In this document: positions 23,050 to 31,156 of the stretch, piece by piece
Layout: every line of letters starts with the position of its first letter
Position numbering within the stretch: position 1 is the stretch's first letter
Assembly: GCA_947585425.1 (NCBI GenBank)
Contig: CANPWZ010000002.1
Coordinates: forward strand, 1-64,000
Source of the DNA: an uncultured Oscillospiraceae bacterium
GTDB lineage: Bacteria; Bacillota; Clostridia; Oscillospirales; Oscillospiraceae
Direction: 5' to 3'
Length of the DNA: 64,000 bases
The notes under the pieces: generated by a model
The model's input: only the letters and a program-made list of their open reading frames with translations
The model's database searches: none
What the model was told of the DNA's origin: nothing
Position numbers and translations under genes: made by a program

Positions 23050-24339
23050 ATGATCTCCAATCTGCAAATAATGATCGGCATCGGCGGAGTGAGTTTGGCC
23101 GTTATCACGACTTTGATGTGTTTCCGCCTGCCCCGCAGAGCGCACTTCGCTGTCAAGGCGGCGGCGCTGGCTCTGCTGCTGGCCTGTTATGTGGCCTTTG
23201 TTCCGCTGGAGCGCATGGGGGTCTTTATCCATCTGCCTATGGTGGGTATCATTTTCCTGTATGTCGGCCTGTGCTATCAGGTGACGGCGGCCGAGGCCCT
23301 GTTCATCGGAATCGGCGGCTATACCATCGAGCACATCGGCAGTCTGGTCGACTCTATCCTCACCCTCCTGGACCCGGAGCGGTTCGCCCACTTTGGGGAG
23401 GATATCACCACCGGCGTGTGGGGATATGTTCTCATCGTGGTGAGCTACGCGCTCACCTACACGGTGGCCTGGTTCGTGCTCATCCGGCGGATGCGGGGGC
23501 TGTCCCTGCTGAAGAACGCCACCGGGCCCATCGTGGCCCTCAGCGCGGTGATGCTGGTGGTCAACCAGATCTGGGGCCTGACCTTTGAGCTGTACGGGGC
23601 GGACTTTGCCGGTTCCCTGCTGTGTTTCCTGGAGTACGTGTGGAACCTGATCTGCTGCGTGTTCTGCCTGTGCATCCAGTTCGGCATCTTCCGCATCAGC
23701 CAGACCGAGCAGGAACTGGAGGTGGCCCGGAAGCTCATCGCCCAGAAGGAGCAACAGTATCACATGAGCAAGGAGACCATGGACGCCATCCGCCGCAAGA
23801 GCCACAACCTGAAGTACGAGCTGTCCGCCCTCAGCGCGGGGCAGGGCCAGCAGGAGCATATCGACGAGGCCATGGCCCTGGTGGACAGCTTCGACGCCAA
23901 CATCCAGACCGGCAGCGACACCCTGGACGTGATCTTCACCGAGAAGAACCTGTACTGCCGACAGTTTCAGATCTCCTTCGTGTGCATGATCGACGGCGGC
24001 AGGCTGGACTTCATGGAGGCCACCGACCAGTATGTGCTGTTCGGCGACATGATCGACAACGCCGTCAACGCGGTGCGGCAGCTGGAGGACCCGGCGCGGC
24101 GGTCCATCTATCTCAACGTCCACGCGGAGAAGGGGTTTCTGCTCATCCGCATGGAGAACCCCTTTGACGGGGAGCTGCGCTTCAAAAACGGCCTGCCCCT
24201 CACCACCAGCGGCGACGAGGAAAACCACGGCTTTGGCATGACCAGCATCCGTCTCATCGTGGAAAAATACGGTGGAAGTGTCAATACCAGGGCGGAAAAC
24301 CACGTTTTTTACCTGAATATCCTGTTCCCGCTGGAGTGA
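23050..24339 (+). CDS. GHKL sensor histidine kinase (AgrC/VirS-like)
   Basis: 429 residues from MISNLQIMIGIGGVSLAV, with GGGAGGG upstream. About six transmembrane helices fill the first 215 residues (for example AAALALLLACYVAFVPL, GYVLIVVSYALTYTVAWFVL). A dimerisation helix follows with the likely phospho-accepting histidine in RRKSHNLKYEL. The HATPase of GHKL type has GDMIDNAVNAV and GFGMTSIRLIVEKYGG. It senses an extracellular signal and phosphorylates the LytTR regulator encoded 131 bp downstream. No peptide precursor gene was found nearby. Confidence 0.9.
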   Translation: MISNLQIMIGIGGVSLAVITTLMCFRLPRRAHFAVKAAALALLLACYVAFVPLERMGVFIHLPMVGIIFLYVGLCYQVTAAEALFIGIGGYTIEHIGSLVDSILTLLDPERFAHFGEDITTGVWGYVLIVVSYALTYTVAWFVLIRRMRGLSLLKNATGPIVALSAVMLVVNQIWGLTFELYGADFAGSLLCFLEYVWNLICCVFCLCIQFGIFRISQTEQELEVARKLIAQKEQQYHMSKETMDAIRRKSHNLKYELSALSAGQGQQEHIDEAMALVDSFDANIQTGSDTLDVIFTEKNLYCRQFQISFVCMIDGGRLDFMEATDQYVLFGDMIDNAVNAVRQLEDPARRSIYLNVHAEKGFLLIRMENPFDGELRFKNGLPLTTSGDEENHGFGMTSIRLIVEKYGGSVNTRAENHVFYLNILFPLE

Positions 24340-24365
24340 AACCGGCGAAAACGCCGGAAAATCCC

Positions 24366-24394
24366 TTGCGCAAAGCCGAATCATTTGGTATAAT
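24366..24394 (+). promoter_or_regulatory. Promoter of the LytTR regulator gene
   Basis: TTGCGC at 24366-24371 and TATAAT at 24389-24394, spacer 17 bp. The second LytTR gene in the window has the same pair of elements. Confidence 0.7.
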
Positions 24395-24397
24395 AAT

Positions 24398-24437
24398 GCC
24401 TGCCTAACGGCCGGAGGGCCGCGCGGCAGGCGTTTTT
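24398..24437 (+). terminator. Hairpin plus T-run between kinase and regulator genes
   Basis: GCCTGCC (24398-24404) pairs with GGCAGGC (24425-24431), with an inner CGGCC/GGCCG stem and then GTTTTT. Transcripts from the promoter just upstream would start around 24401, inside the first arm. The hairpin should therefore stop kinase readthrough more than the regulator's own RNA. Confidence 0.65.
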
Positions 24438-24470
24438 GCCCCATTCTGGCGGGAGAGGAGGCGGTGCCCG

Positions 24471-25181
24471 GTGTGGAGAGTGGCCGTGGTGGACGATCAG
24501 GCGTCCGTCAGGACCCAGATGGAGTCCTATTTTGAGCGGTATCAACAGGAGCGGGGAGAGCGGTTCCAGATCTCCGCCTTCCAGGACGCCGCCCAGTTCC
24601 TGGATCGGTATCAGCCGGAGTACGACCTGGTGCTGATGGACATCGACATGCCCGGCATGGACGGCCTCACCGCCGCCCACCGGCTGCGGAAGCTGGATCC
24701 CGGCGTGGTGCTGATCTTCGTCACCAACCTGGCCCAGTACGCCATCAACGGCTACGAGGTCAGCGCGGTGGACTTTGTGGTCAAGCCGGTGAGCTATGCC
24801 AAATTCGCTTTCAAGCTGGAGCGGGCCCTGAAACTGGCCCTGCCCAAGGACCGGCCCATGGTCCTCATCAAGACGGAGGAGGGCACCGTGGCCATCCAGC
24901 GGGGGGACATCACCTATGTGGAGGTCCAGGGCCACAACCTGTTCTACCACACCGGGGAGGAGACCTACCGGGTGCGGGGCAGTTTGAAGCAGGCGGAGGA
25001 GGAGTTCGGCGAGATGCCCTTTTTTACCTGCAACAAGTGCTACATCGTGAATCTGGCCTTTGTGGACGCGGTCCGGGAGAACGTGGCCGTGGTGGCCGGG
25101 GACGAGATCGTGGTGAGCCGGCCCAAGAAAAAGGCGTTCATGGAGGCGCTGGCGGCCTACTATAACCGCGCCGCGTCCTGA
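24471..25181 (+). CDS. LytTR-family response regulator
   Basis: 236 residues with a GTG start after AGAGGAGG. The receiver domain (1-120) has VVDDQ, the phospho-acceptor aspartate in LVLMDIDMPGMDG, and KPVSYAKF. The LytTR DNA-binding domain (about 135-236) includes ITYVEVQGHNLFYHTGEE and FFTCNKCYIVNLAFVD. It works with the kinase encoded upstream. Neighbouring secreted esterases and GH3 are plausible targets, but no LytTR direct-repeat site was verified. Confidence 0.9.
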   Translation: MWRVAVVDDQASVRTQMESYFERYQQERGERFQISAFQDAAQFLDRYQPEYDLVLMDIDMPGMDGLTAAHRLRKLDPGVVLIFVTNLAQYAINGYEVSAVDFVVKPVSYAKFAFKLERALKLALPKDRPMVLIKTEEGTVAIQRGDITYVEVQGHNLFYHTGEETYRVRGSLKQAEEEFGEMPFFTCNKCYIVNLAFVDAVRENVAVVAGDEIVVSRPKKKAFMEALAAYYNRAAS

Positions 25182-25200
25182 TCGAACATAGAACAAAGCA

Positions 25201-25238
25201 GCGCCCGCCCGGAACAAAATGTTCCGGGCGGGCGTTTT
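25201..25238. terminator. Bidirectional terminator between convergent genes
   Basis: GCGCCCGCCCGGAACA and TGTTCCGGGCGGGCG form a long stem with a TTTT run on the plus side. It separates the LytTR gene from the convergent esterase gene. Confidence 0.8.
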
Positions 25239-25272
25239 GCCGCTTTGGAGGAGAGGAGCGCGGCGGGAAGTC

Positions 25273-26376
25273 TTACTTGAAGAACACCAGCAGGGAGTTG
25301 TACAGGTCCACGATCCAGCTGTTGTACATGTGGGCGCCGTCCCGCAGGACCACCCAGGCGAAGTTCTCACCGTCGGTGAATGTGCTGCCCATCTCGGCCA
25401 GGACCTGCTCCTTGAAGGCCTGGTGGTTCTCCAGGGCGAAGTCGCCCCGGCCGTTGCCGTTGTACCAGTAGTTGATGGGATAGTCCTTGAAGTCGCCCTC
25501 CAGGGCGGCCTTGAACTGGTCGAACTCCGCCCAGATGCCGGAGAAGCAGCCGAACCAGGAGATCATATCGCTGTTCTCCATCAGGCCGGCGCGGGCCACC
25601 GTCATGGAGCCGCGGGACAGGCCGGCCATGGCCCGGTGGTCGCGGGTGGCGATGAGGTTGGCCTCGGACACGTCCTTGCCGGCGTAGGTGGAATAGGCGG
25701 CCTCCACGGCGGGGATGATGTTGTTGCGCAGCTCCTTGCCGAAGTAGACGGGCCAGACGTTCTGCTCGTTGTCCACCTCGCCGCCGTCCTCGGCGGTGTC
25801 GGGGGCAAGGAAGCTGTCCTTCCGCTCCTCGCCCAGGGCCTTCATCTGGTCGTTGGTGATCTCATAGCCCTCCACACGGGAGTAGTAGCAGGGAGTGACC
25901 ACGATGACCGGGTCGCACAGGCCGTCCTTGATCATGTTGTCCAGCACGTTGCGGGTGTACTCGCCCCACTGGATCAGCCAGAACTCCTGCATGGGGCCGT
26001 CGGCGTCGCCCTCGGTGCCGTGGAGCAGATAGAGGACATTGTACTGCTTGGTCTCGTCGTAGCCGTAGGGCAGATAGATGTTCAGGGTCTTGGTCAGCGT
26101 CTCGTCCACACCGAAGATGTCGTTCACGGCGTAAGCCGGGGTCTCATACTCCAGGGAGACCACGGTGCCCTGTTGGTCACAGGGGGTGGATTTCAGCTGG
26201 TCGACGGCGTTGTTGGCCTTGCCGAAGTCCACGTCATACTCGGCGGCGGGGGCCTTGGAGGGCTCGCCGCCGGAAGGGGCTTTGGAGGGCTGGCCGCCGG
26301 CGGGGCCGCCGCAGGCGGAGAGGACCATGACCAGGGCCAGGGCGGCGCAGAGGGCGGACAGGAGTTTCTTTTTCAT
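25273..26376 (-). CDS. Secreted esterase lipoprotein (feruloyl/acetyl esterase-like)
   Basis: 367 residues: lipoprotein signal (MKKKLLSALCAALALVMV, lipobox LSAC), a proline/serine linker, then an alpha/beta hydrolase of the esterase D/feruloyl-esterase type. NIYLPYGYDETKQYNVLYLL contains the oxyanion region, AGLSRGSM has the nucleophile serine (GxSxG), and DGAHMYNSW holds the catalytic histidine. It probably removes ester groups from plant or host glycans outside the cell. It follows its paralogue by 36 bp on the same transcript. The insert after the first helix is longer than in the paralogue. Confidence 0.85.
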   Translation of the reverse strand: MKKKLLSALCAALALVMVLSACGGPAGGQPSKAPSGGEPSKAPAAEYDVDFGKANNAVDQLKSTPCDQQGTVVSLEYETPAYAVNDIFGVDETLTKTLNIYLPYGYDETKQYNVLYLLHGTEGDADGPMQEFWLIQWGEYTRNVLDNMIKDGLCDPVIVVTPCYYSRVEGYEITNDQMKALGEERKDSFLAPDTAEDGGEVDNEQNVWPVYFGKELRNNIIPAVEAAYSTYAGKDVSEANLIATRDHRAMAGLSRGSMTVARAGLMENSDMISWFGCFSGIWAEFDQFKAALEGDFKDYPINYWYNGNGRGDFALENHQAFKEQVLAEMGSTFTDGENFAWVVLRDGAHMYNSWIVDLYNSLLVFFK

Positions 26377-26412
26377 GAGTGATTCCCCTTTCGATAGTTT
26401 AATGAACCCGCG

Positions 26413-27408
26413 TTATTTGAAGAACACCAGCAGGGAGTTATACAGATCCACGATCCAGCTGCCGTAGCTGTGGGTGCCGTCCCGCATATTGATCCAGGCG
26501 AAGTTCTCGCCGTCGGTGAGACGGTCGCTCATGGCCTCCAGAGCGCCGTGGGCGAACTCGTCGTGCTCATCCAGGGCGATGTCGCCCTTGCCGTTGCCGT
26601 TGAACCAGAAACCGATGGGGTAGTCCTTGAACTGGTCGTTGTTCACGGCGGCCAGGAATTCGTCCAGATCGGTCTTGGCGCCGGAGTAGGAGCCAAAATA
26701 GGAGAACAGGTCGAGGCACTGCATGATGGCGGAGTGGATGGTGGTGATGGAGCCCATGGAGAGCCCGGCGAAGGCCCGGTGGTCCCGGGTGGCGATGAGG
26801 TTGGCCTCGGACACGTCTTTCTTGGCGTAGGTGGGATAGACGGCCTCCACCGCAGGGATGACGTTGTTGCGCAGCTCCTTGGCGAACACGGAGGTCAGAT
26901 CCTCGTTCATCTCTCCCTCGCCCTGGAAGCCCTCTTCGGTATAGGTGGGGCAGACGATGATGACGGGGTCGCACACGCCGTCCTGGATCATGTTGTCCAG
27001 CACGTTGCAGGTGATCTGGCCGAAGCGCTGATCCACCAGCCAGTAGTCCTCGGTCTCGCCGCCGCCGTGCATGAGGTAGACGATGTTGTAGTCCTTGGAC
27101 TCATCGTAGCCGTAGGGGAGGTAGATGTTCACCTTCTTGGTGAGGGTGACCGACTCGTCGTAGGCGTAGGCGGGGGTCTCGTACTCCAGGGAGACCACGG
27201 TGCCCTGCTGATCGCAGGGCTGCTTCAGGTCGTCGATGGCCTTGGTGTTGGTCTTGAAGCCCTGGGTGTACTGAGGGGCGGCCGGGGTGGGCTGGCTGGA
27301 CGGGGCCTGAGAGGGCTGGCCGCCGGCGGGGCCGCCGCAGGCGGAGAGGGCCATGACCAGGGCGAGCGCCCCGCTCAGAAGGGGCAGGAGCCGTTTGTGA
27401 AGTTTCAT
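26413..27408 (-). CDS. Secreted esterase lipoprotein, paralogue of the 25273-26376 product
   Basis: 331 residues from MKLHKRLLPLLSGALALV (lipobox LSAC), start supported by AAGGAGG. An esterase-type alpha/beta hydrolase: NIYLPYGYDESKDYNIVYLM, nucleophile in AGLSMGSI, histidine in DGTHSYGSW. Both proteins end with SWIVDLYNSLLVFFK, so they arose by tandem duplication. This is the first gene of the operon, behind the promoter at 27446-27474. It likely acts on ester-substituted polysaccharides. Confidence 0.85.
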   Translation of the reverse strand: MKLHKRLLPLLSGALALVMALSACGGPAGGQPSQAPSSQPTPAAPQYTQGFKTNTKAIDDLKQPCDQQGTVVSLEYETPAYAYDESVTLTKKVNIYLPYGYDESKDYNIVYLMHGGGETEDYWLVDQRFGQITCNVLDNMIQDGVCDPVIIVCPTYTEEGFQGEGEMNEDLTSVFAKELRNNVIPAVEAVYPTYAKKDVSEANLIATRDHRAFAGLSMGSITTIHSAIMQCLDLFSYFGSYSGAKTDLDEFLAAVNNDQFKDYPIGFWFNGNGKGDIALDEHDEFAHGALEAMSDRLTDGENFAWINMRDGTHSYGSWIVDLYNSLLVFFK

Positions 27409-27445
27409 GATGAGATTCCTCCTTTTTCGTTGTGGTGCTGACGCC

Positions 27446-27474
27446 ATCATACCGATTTCAGGCGGCCGCCTCAA
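27446..27474 (-). promoter_or_regulatory. Promoter of the esterase operon
   Basis: On the minus strand TTGAGG (27474-27469), spacer 17 bp, TATGAT (27451-27446). Confidence 0.6.
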
Positions 27475-27729
27475 GGTGAACGTCACAAACTGTTTTTCAT
27501 GCGTCACGTTCTGTTTTTTGCAGCAAAGAGGGGGAAAGCGAGGGAAAATCCTTTCCGCAAATCGCGCCGGGAAACCGACAGTTCGTGCCGTAGGGCTGGA
27601 CTTGCGGGTGGGGGCGGGTTATGCTGTAAATCACAGAAGGGGAGCTTTTCCTTTCTGCCCGCCGGAGCAGACCTCGGCGGTATGATCGCCAAAACCGCGC
27701 TATGCGTGCGTTTTTTCTCCTACTTTTCC

Positions 27730-27771
27730 AAACGGCGGAGGCCGGGTCGTACGACCCGGCCTCCGCCGTTT
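27730..27771. repeat. 42-bp perfect palindrome
   Basis: Each arm starts AAACGGCGGAGG and runs to a centre at TCGT|ACGA with no mismatch or spacer. Extension fails on both sides. There is no T-run on either strand, so it is not a classical terminator. It stands where ordinary genes give way to the accessory island. Confidence 0.85.
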
Positions 27772-27828
27772 CTGGCAATCCTTCATAAGCAATGGACGTC
27801 TTTTCTTTGTATCGGCAGTTCAAATTCT

Positions 27829-28023
27829 GTCCCGCCCTTTGGCAGCGAGGCGGCCAGAGAGTACGGCGACATCCGGGAGGACCTATCCAGGAAGGGTACG
27901 ATCATTGGCGGAAACGATCTGCTGATCGCCGCCCACGCCAGGGCCGAGGGACTGATCCTTGTGACCAACAATGCGCGGGAGTTTGAGCGCGTGGCGGGGC
28001 TGCGGGTAGAGAACTGGGTATAA
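27829..28023 (+). pseudogene. VapC-type PIN-domain toxin, 3' fragment
   Basis: The last about 64 codons of a VapC ribonuclease remain: VPPFGSEAAREYGDIREDL, then IIGGNDLLIAAHARAEG, LILVTNNAREFERV and GLRVENW. The aspartates in GGND and the TNN/REF motif are typical of the C-terminal half of PIN toxins. The first half, with its catalytic acidic residue, and the antitoxin gene are missing; upstream in-frame sequence is not PIN-like. It is a relic of a toxin-antitoxin pair displaced by the adjacent repeat-bounded module. Confidence 0.8.
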
Positions 28024-28059
28024 ATCGGTGGGCAATGAGACCGCAAAAGCATCAAAAAA

Positions 28060-28114
28060 GCATCAAAGTTTCGCTCCCCAGGCCGGCGGTTGTGCCAGCT
28101 TGGGGAGCTTCTTC
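28060..28114. repeat. Dispersed repeat, copy 4 (left of the SIR2-STAND gene)
   Basis: GCATCAAAGTTTCGCTCCCC, then a loop, then GCCAGCTTGGGGAGC and TTCTTC. About 48 of 55 positions match copy 5 at 31062-31116. An extra upstream GCATCAAA at 28049 makes a direct octamer pair spaced 11 bp apart. Confidence 0.85.
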
Positions 28115-28154
28115 GCTGTTGCGCTTGGCGATCTCCTTCACGTTTATACCATAG

Positions 28155-28209
28155 ATACAGGATATTTGATAGACATTTTCTGCCGAAGGTGCTATAAGAT
28201 ATCCTGTAT
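28155..28209 (+). promoter_or_regulatory. Promoter between 11-bp inverted repeat arms, ahead of the SIR2-STAND gene
   Basis: ATACAGGATAT (28155-28165) and ATATCCTGTAT (28199-28209) are exact reverse complements. Between them lie TAGACA (28170-28175) and TATAAG (28193-28198), spacer 17 bp. A dimeric repressor bound here would cover the promoter. Confidence 0.65.
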
Positions 28210-28279
28210 ATTTGTAGCCACATTACAAAGAGATCAACACAGAACAGATAGATCAACGCAGAGAAAGGCGGCGGATGAT

Positions 28280-28438
28280 ATGGCAAGGAAAAAGGTTAGC
28301 GAAACGGCAACAGAAAACCTTTTTCGTGATTTTTATGGAGCAAATACATTCATAGAGAAATCAGCTATACCGTCCGGCTATGGTTTTACATCAAAAAAAG
28401 GTAAGTCTTGTGGGGGAAAGGATAGATGCGGACTATGA
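28280..28438 (+). CDS. Short frame resembling the N-terminus of a restriction/modification-type protein
   Basis: 52 residues starting MARKKVSETATENLFRDFYG and continuing ANTFIEKSAIPSGYGF, after AAAGGCGG. This pattern resembles N-termini of some large restriction-type proteins, where it is followed by a nuclease domain. Here the frame stops after KSCGGKDRCGL and overlaps the SIR2-STAND start. It is either a truncated remnant that now serves as a leader or a small partner protein; a remnant is more likely. Confidence 0.45.
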   Translation: MARKKVSETATENLFRDFYGANTFIEKSAIPSGYGFTSKKGKSCGGKDRCGL

Positions 28439-30999
28439 AGATTTATGACTTTTCCAAGGAAGCAGACCGAAGCACGTTGGAGAAGATGTTTCAAGGCCAT
28501 TTCAAGCGGCGGGATATCGTCCCATTCTTTGGCTCCGGGTTCACGCGGGGCCTTCGGGCGTCGGGGGGACTGGTGCCGTCGATGGAAGAACTGAAGGGGG
28601 AACTGACCGACATCATTGCCGGGATATTGGGCGTGCCGGATGATGGCAGGGCCGAGCTCGAGCGGATGAACCTGTCCAAGCTTGGGGAGCTCTTCTGGCC
28701 CACGCTGGAGCAGGATAAGACGCCGCAGTCGTACCGGGACCGATTCGACACCTACGTTGACAGCCACTTTTGCGGCGTACACGATCTGCCGGTGCAGCAC
28801 CGCAGGTTGATCAACTGCCGCTGGCGGTACCTCTATACTCTCAACTATGACGATGCGATCGAAGGCGCATCCGATAAGCTTGAGGTGCTCGTCCCGTATT
28901 CCGGGCAAAACCGAAAATGGCTGGAGAAGAAGCGCTGCCTGTATAAGATCCACGGGGATGCGGCGAAGTTCCTGCGCACCGGCGAAAGCAAATACTTCAT
29001 CATGAGCAGGCGCCAGTATTTGACGGCGATAAAGGATGAGATGAACCAGGCGATGCGCCATGATCTTGAGACGGATTTTTCCTCCAACAGTCTCATTTTT
29101 TTCGGGTGCAGCCTTCTGGACGAGTTGGACATCCTGCTTGCCGCGGACATGAAGCTGACGCAGGAAAAACAGCGCAACACCGATACACACAGCTACTACG
29201 TCCGCTATGTGATCGACGGGGCCGAGTCTCTCTCAGAGATCCGGCAGCTGGAGTTCCAAAACTTCGCAATCACCGATATTATCGAGGTGCGGGCGGAGGA
29301 TATGCAGCGCTTCTATTCGTTCCTGGTGAAGATATCCGATGAGGTCGGGAAGCTGCAGGAGACGGATAGCCTCACCGAGTTCACCGGGTTCCAGTTCCTT
29401 CAGCAGGAGTCCACCGACCGTGATAACATCGAGTACCTTTTCTTCTCCTCGCGCATCCGGCCGCAGGCGGTAACAAAGCAGATCGTCCTGCCCAGCTTCT
29501 TCATCCGCCGGGATGTCACGCAGCAAATCGTAAACGCGGTCAATGCCGCCGATGGGCACTTCCATATCCTCCGAGGCGGCCGACTCAGCGGCAAGACCTA
29601 TGCCTTGGTGGACCTGCTCAAGGAGTTCCGCACAAGGAACACCTATTATTTCCCAAGCGACAGGCAGATTTCCGACCAGTGCTTTGAGCGGCTGCTCTCT
29701 ATGAAAAACGCGATTCTCATATTTGATGAGCACAGCATCACCAACGACCAGCTGGCGGAGGTCACCGCCAAGTATCGGACGAGGATCCAGAACAACGAAA
29801 TCCAAGTCGTGACGGCGGTGGATCGGTCCACTGGCACATTCACCAGGCACTATTTCGATCGCTTCCCGGAGCTGGAGGGGTTCGTCAAGATCTACTCGCT
29901 CTCCTCCTCGCTGAACGCGGACGAGGCGGCACGGTTCAATGAGGAGTTCGGCCAGCTGGGCCTGCGGGACTACGAGTGCGACTGGAGCCTGCTGGACTTC
30001 ATGCTGGAGGTCGATGATGCCTCCACCCAGAAGCATGGGTTTGGGCTGCCGGATATCAACATCGTCCAGAATCGGGAAACGTTGAAAGCGCTGATCCTCT
30101 TCGCAAACCAGGAATCGATTCCCGTGTCTCAGGGCAGCATGATGAATATCAATGAGACGCTCTATGACCTTTGCAAAACGGCGGGTGTTGCCATTCAGAA
30201 GGATTACCTGTCAGAGGCGGAGCTGGCCCCGAACACCCACGATAGCTTTCGCTTTGTGGTAAACTCCAAATACTGGGTGTATAAGTGCCTCTCTACCTAT
30301 GCGCAGGACAATACCCATTACGCTGCCATCGGAGACGCATTTTATGCAATCGTAAAAACGATACAGCGCCAATACGACGGGCGGTTCACCCAGAGCTACT
30401 ATCAGACCATCAAACCCTATTACTTTTTTGATACGATCCAGTTCACCTTTTTCCCCGACCCGAGGCAGTCTGGCTCACTGTTTCTGCCCGATGTGATCTA
30501 CAAAAAGCTGCTGCCCCTGTTAAAGGATGACTTCCAGTTCCTCCACCAGAAGGCAAAGTGCCTGCTTTGGAACTCGAAGCGCAAGAAAGATATAAAGGGG
30601 CGGGCGGCAATGCTCAACGAGGCGCTCCAGCAGATTACTCGGGCAAGGAGTCTGGCTGAGAAACGGGCGCCTGTCAATAAGGAGTACACGCTCTACCATA
30701 TGGATGTGACAAAGGCCCTGATCCTGGCAAACAACTGGCGATACTGCCGGTCAGAGTTCAACGAGGCTGAGCAGTCGGAGCAGTTGTCTTTGCTGCTGAA
30801 AGCCTTTTACAACATGGAAGAACAGATGCTGGACTGGGGCAACGACCCGGACCTAGACGATCAGGAGATGCGGGACCTCAACTGGTTCGTATTCCACATG
30901 GTCGACCCTTCGGTCCTTCAGTGTATATTGCCGGGAGACCGCAGTATCGCGGGACATATCATGACGTCATGGCGTCAAAAAAACTCTGAAAACAGGTGA
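28426..30999 (+). CDS. SIR2-STAND NTPase defence protein (Avs-like)
   Basis: 857 residues; a start at 28435 is also possible and would overlap the upstream stop as ATGA. The N-terminal SIR2 domain has FFGSGFTRG (36-42), LYTLNYDDAIE and YKIHGDA with the catalytic histidine, ending FFGCSLLDELDIL. The central NTPase has Walker A GGRLSGKT (about 384-391) and Walker B AILIFDEH, as in STAND proteins. The last 400 residues are helical without clear TPRs and probably sense the trigger. SIR2-STAND proteins such as Avs5 deplete NAD after recognising a phage protein. It lies between repeat copies 4 and 5. Confidence 0.9.
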   Translation: MRTMKIYDFSKEADRSTLEKMFQGHFKRRDIVPFFGSGFTRGLRASGGLVPSMEELKGELTDIIAGILGVPDDGRAELERMNLSKLGELFWPTLEQDKTPQSYRDRFDTYVDSHFCGVHDLPVQHRRLINCRWRYLYTLNYDDAIEGASDKLEVLVPYSGQNRKWLEKKRCLYKIHGDAAKFLRTGESKYFIMSRRQYLTAIKDEMNQAMRHDLETDFSSNSLIFFGCSLLDELDILLAADMKLTQEKQRNTDTHSYYVRYVIDGAESLSEIRQLEFQNFAITDIIEVRAEDMQRFYSFLVKISDEVGKLQETDSLTEFTGFQFLQQESTDRDNIEYLFFSSRIRPQAVTKQIVLPSFFIRRDVTQQIVNAVNAADGHFHILRGGRLSGKTYALVDLLKEFRTRNTYYFPSDRQISDQCFERLLSMKNAILIFDEHSITNDQLAEVTAKYRTRIQNNEIQVVTAVDRSTGTFTRHYFDRFPELEGFVKIYSLSSSLNADEAARFNEEFGQLGLRDYECDWSLLDFMLEVDDASTQKHGFGLPDINIVQNRETLKALILFANQESIPVSQGSMMNINETLYDLCKTAGVAIQKDYLSEAELAPNTHDSFRFVVNSKYWVYKCLSTYAQDNTHYAAIGDAFYAIVKTIQRQYDGRFTQSYYQTIKPYYFFDTIQFTFFPDPRQSGSLFLPDVIYKKLLPLLKDDFQFLHQKAKCLLWNSKRKKDIKGRAAMLNEALQQITRARSLAEKRAPVNKEYTLYHMDVTKALILANNWRYCRSEFNEAEQSEQLSLLLKAFYNMEEQMLDWGNDPDLDDQEMRDLNWFVFHMVDPSVLQCILPGDRSIAGHIMTSWRQKNSENR

Positions 31000-31061
31000 A
31001 CAGTCACTTCTTCTTTGTAACCACTGGTGTAATCCATTGCTGTAAACGTACAGCAAAAACA

Positions 31062-31150
31062 GCATCAAAGTTTCGCTCCCCAGGTTGGCAGCTACGCCAG
31101 CTTGGGGAGCTTCTTCTTTGATGATGTGTCCCGATTTTTGGGCCGCCGGC
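31062..31150. repeat. Dispersed repeat, copy 5 (right of the SIR2-STAND gene)
   Basis: Starts GCATCAAAGTTTCGCTCCCC and forms a CTCCCCA...TGGGGAG hairpin that can end the gene's transcript. The bases after the hairpin (31117-31147) match copy 1 at 4386-4416, so the repeat is longer than the hairpin and is not just a shared terminator. Confidence 0.8.
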
Positions 31151-31156
31151 GGCAAA

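Noticed and set aside
27499-27828. Extending the VapC fragment upstream to a 174-codon gene
   Set aside because: The added part is Arg/Gly/Cys-rich, crosses the 42-bp palindrome and has no PIN-domain features. Only the last third is toxin-like.
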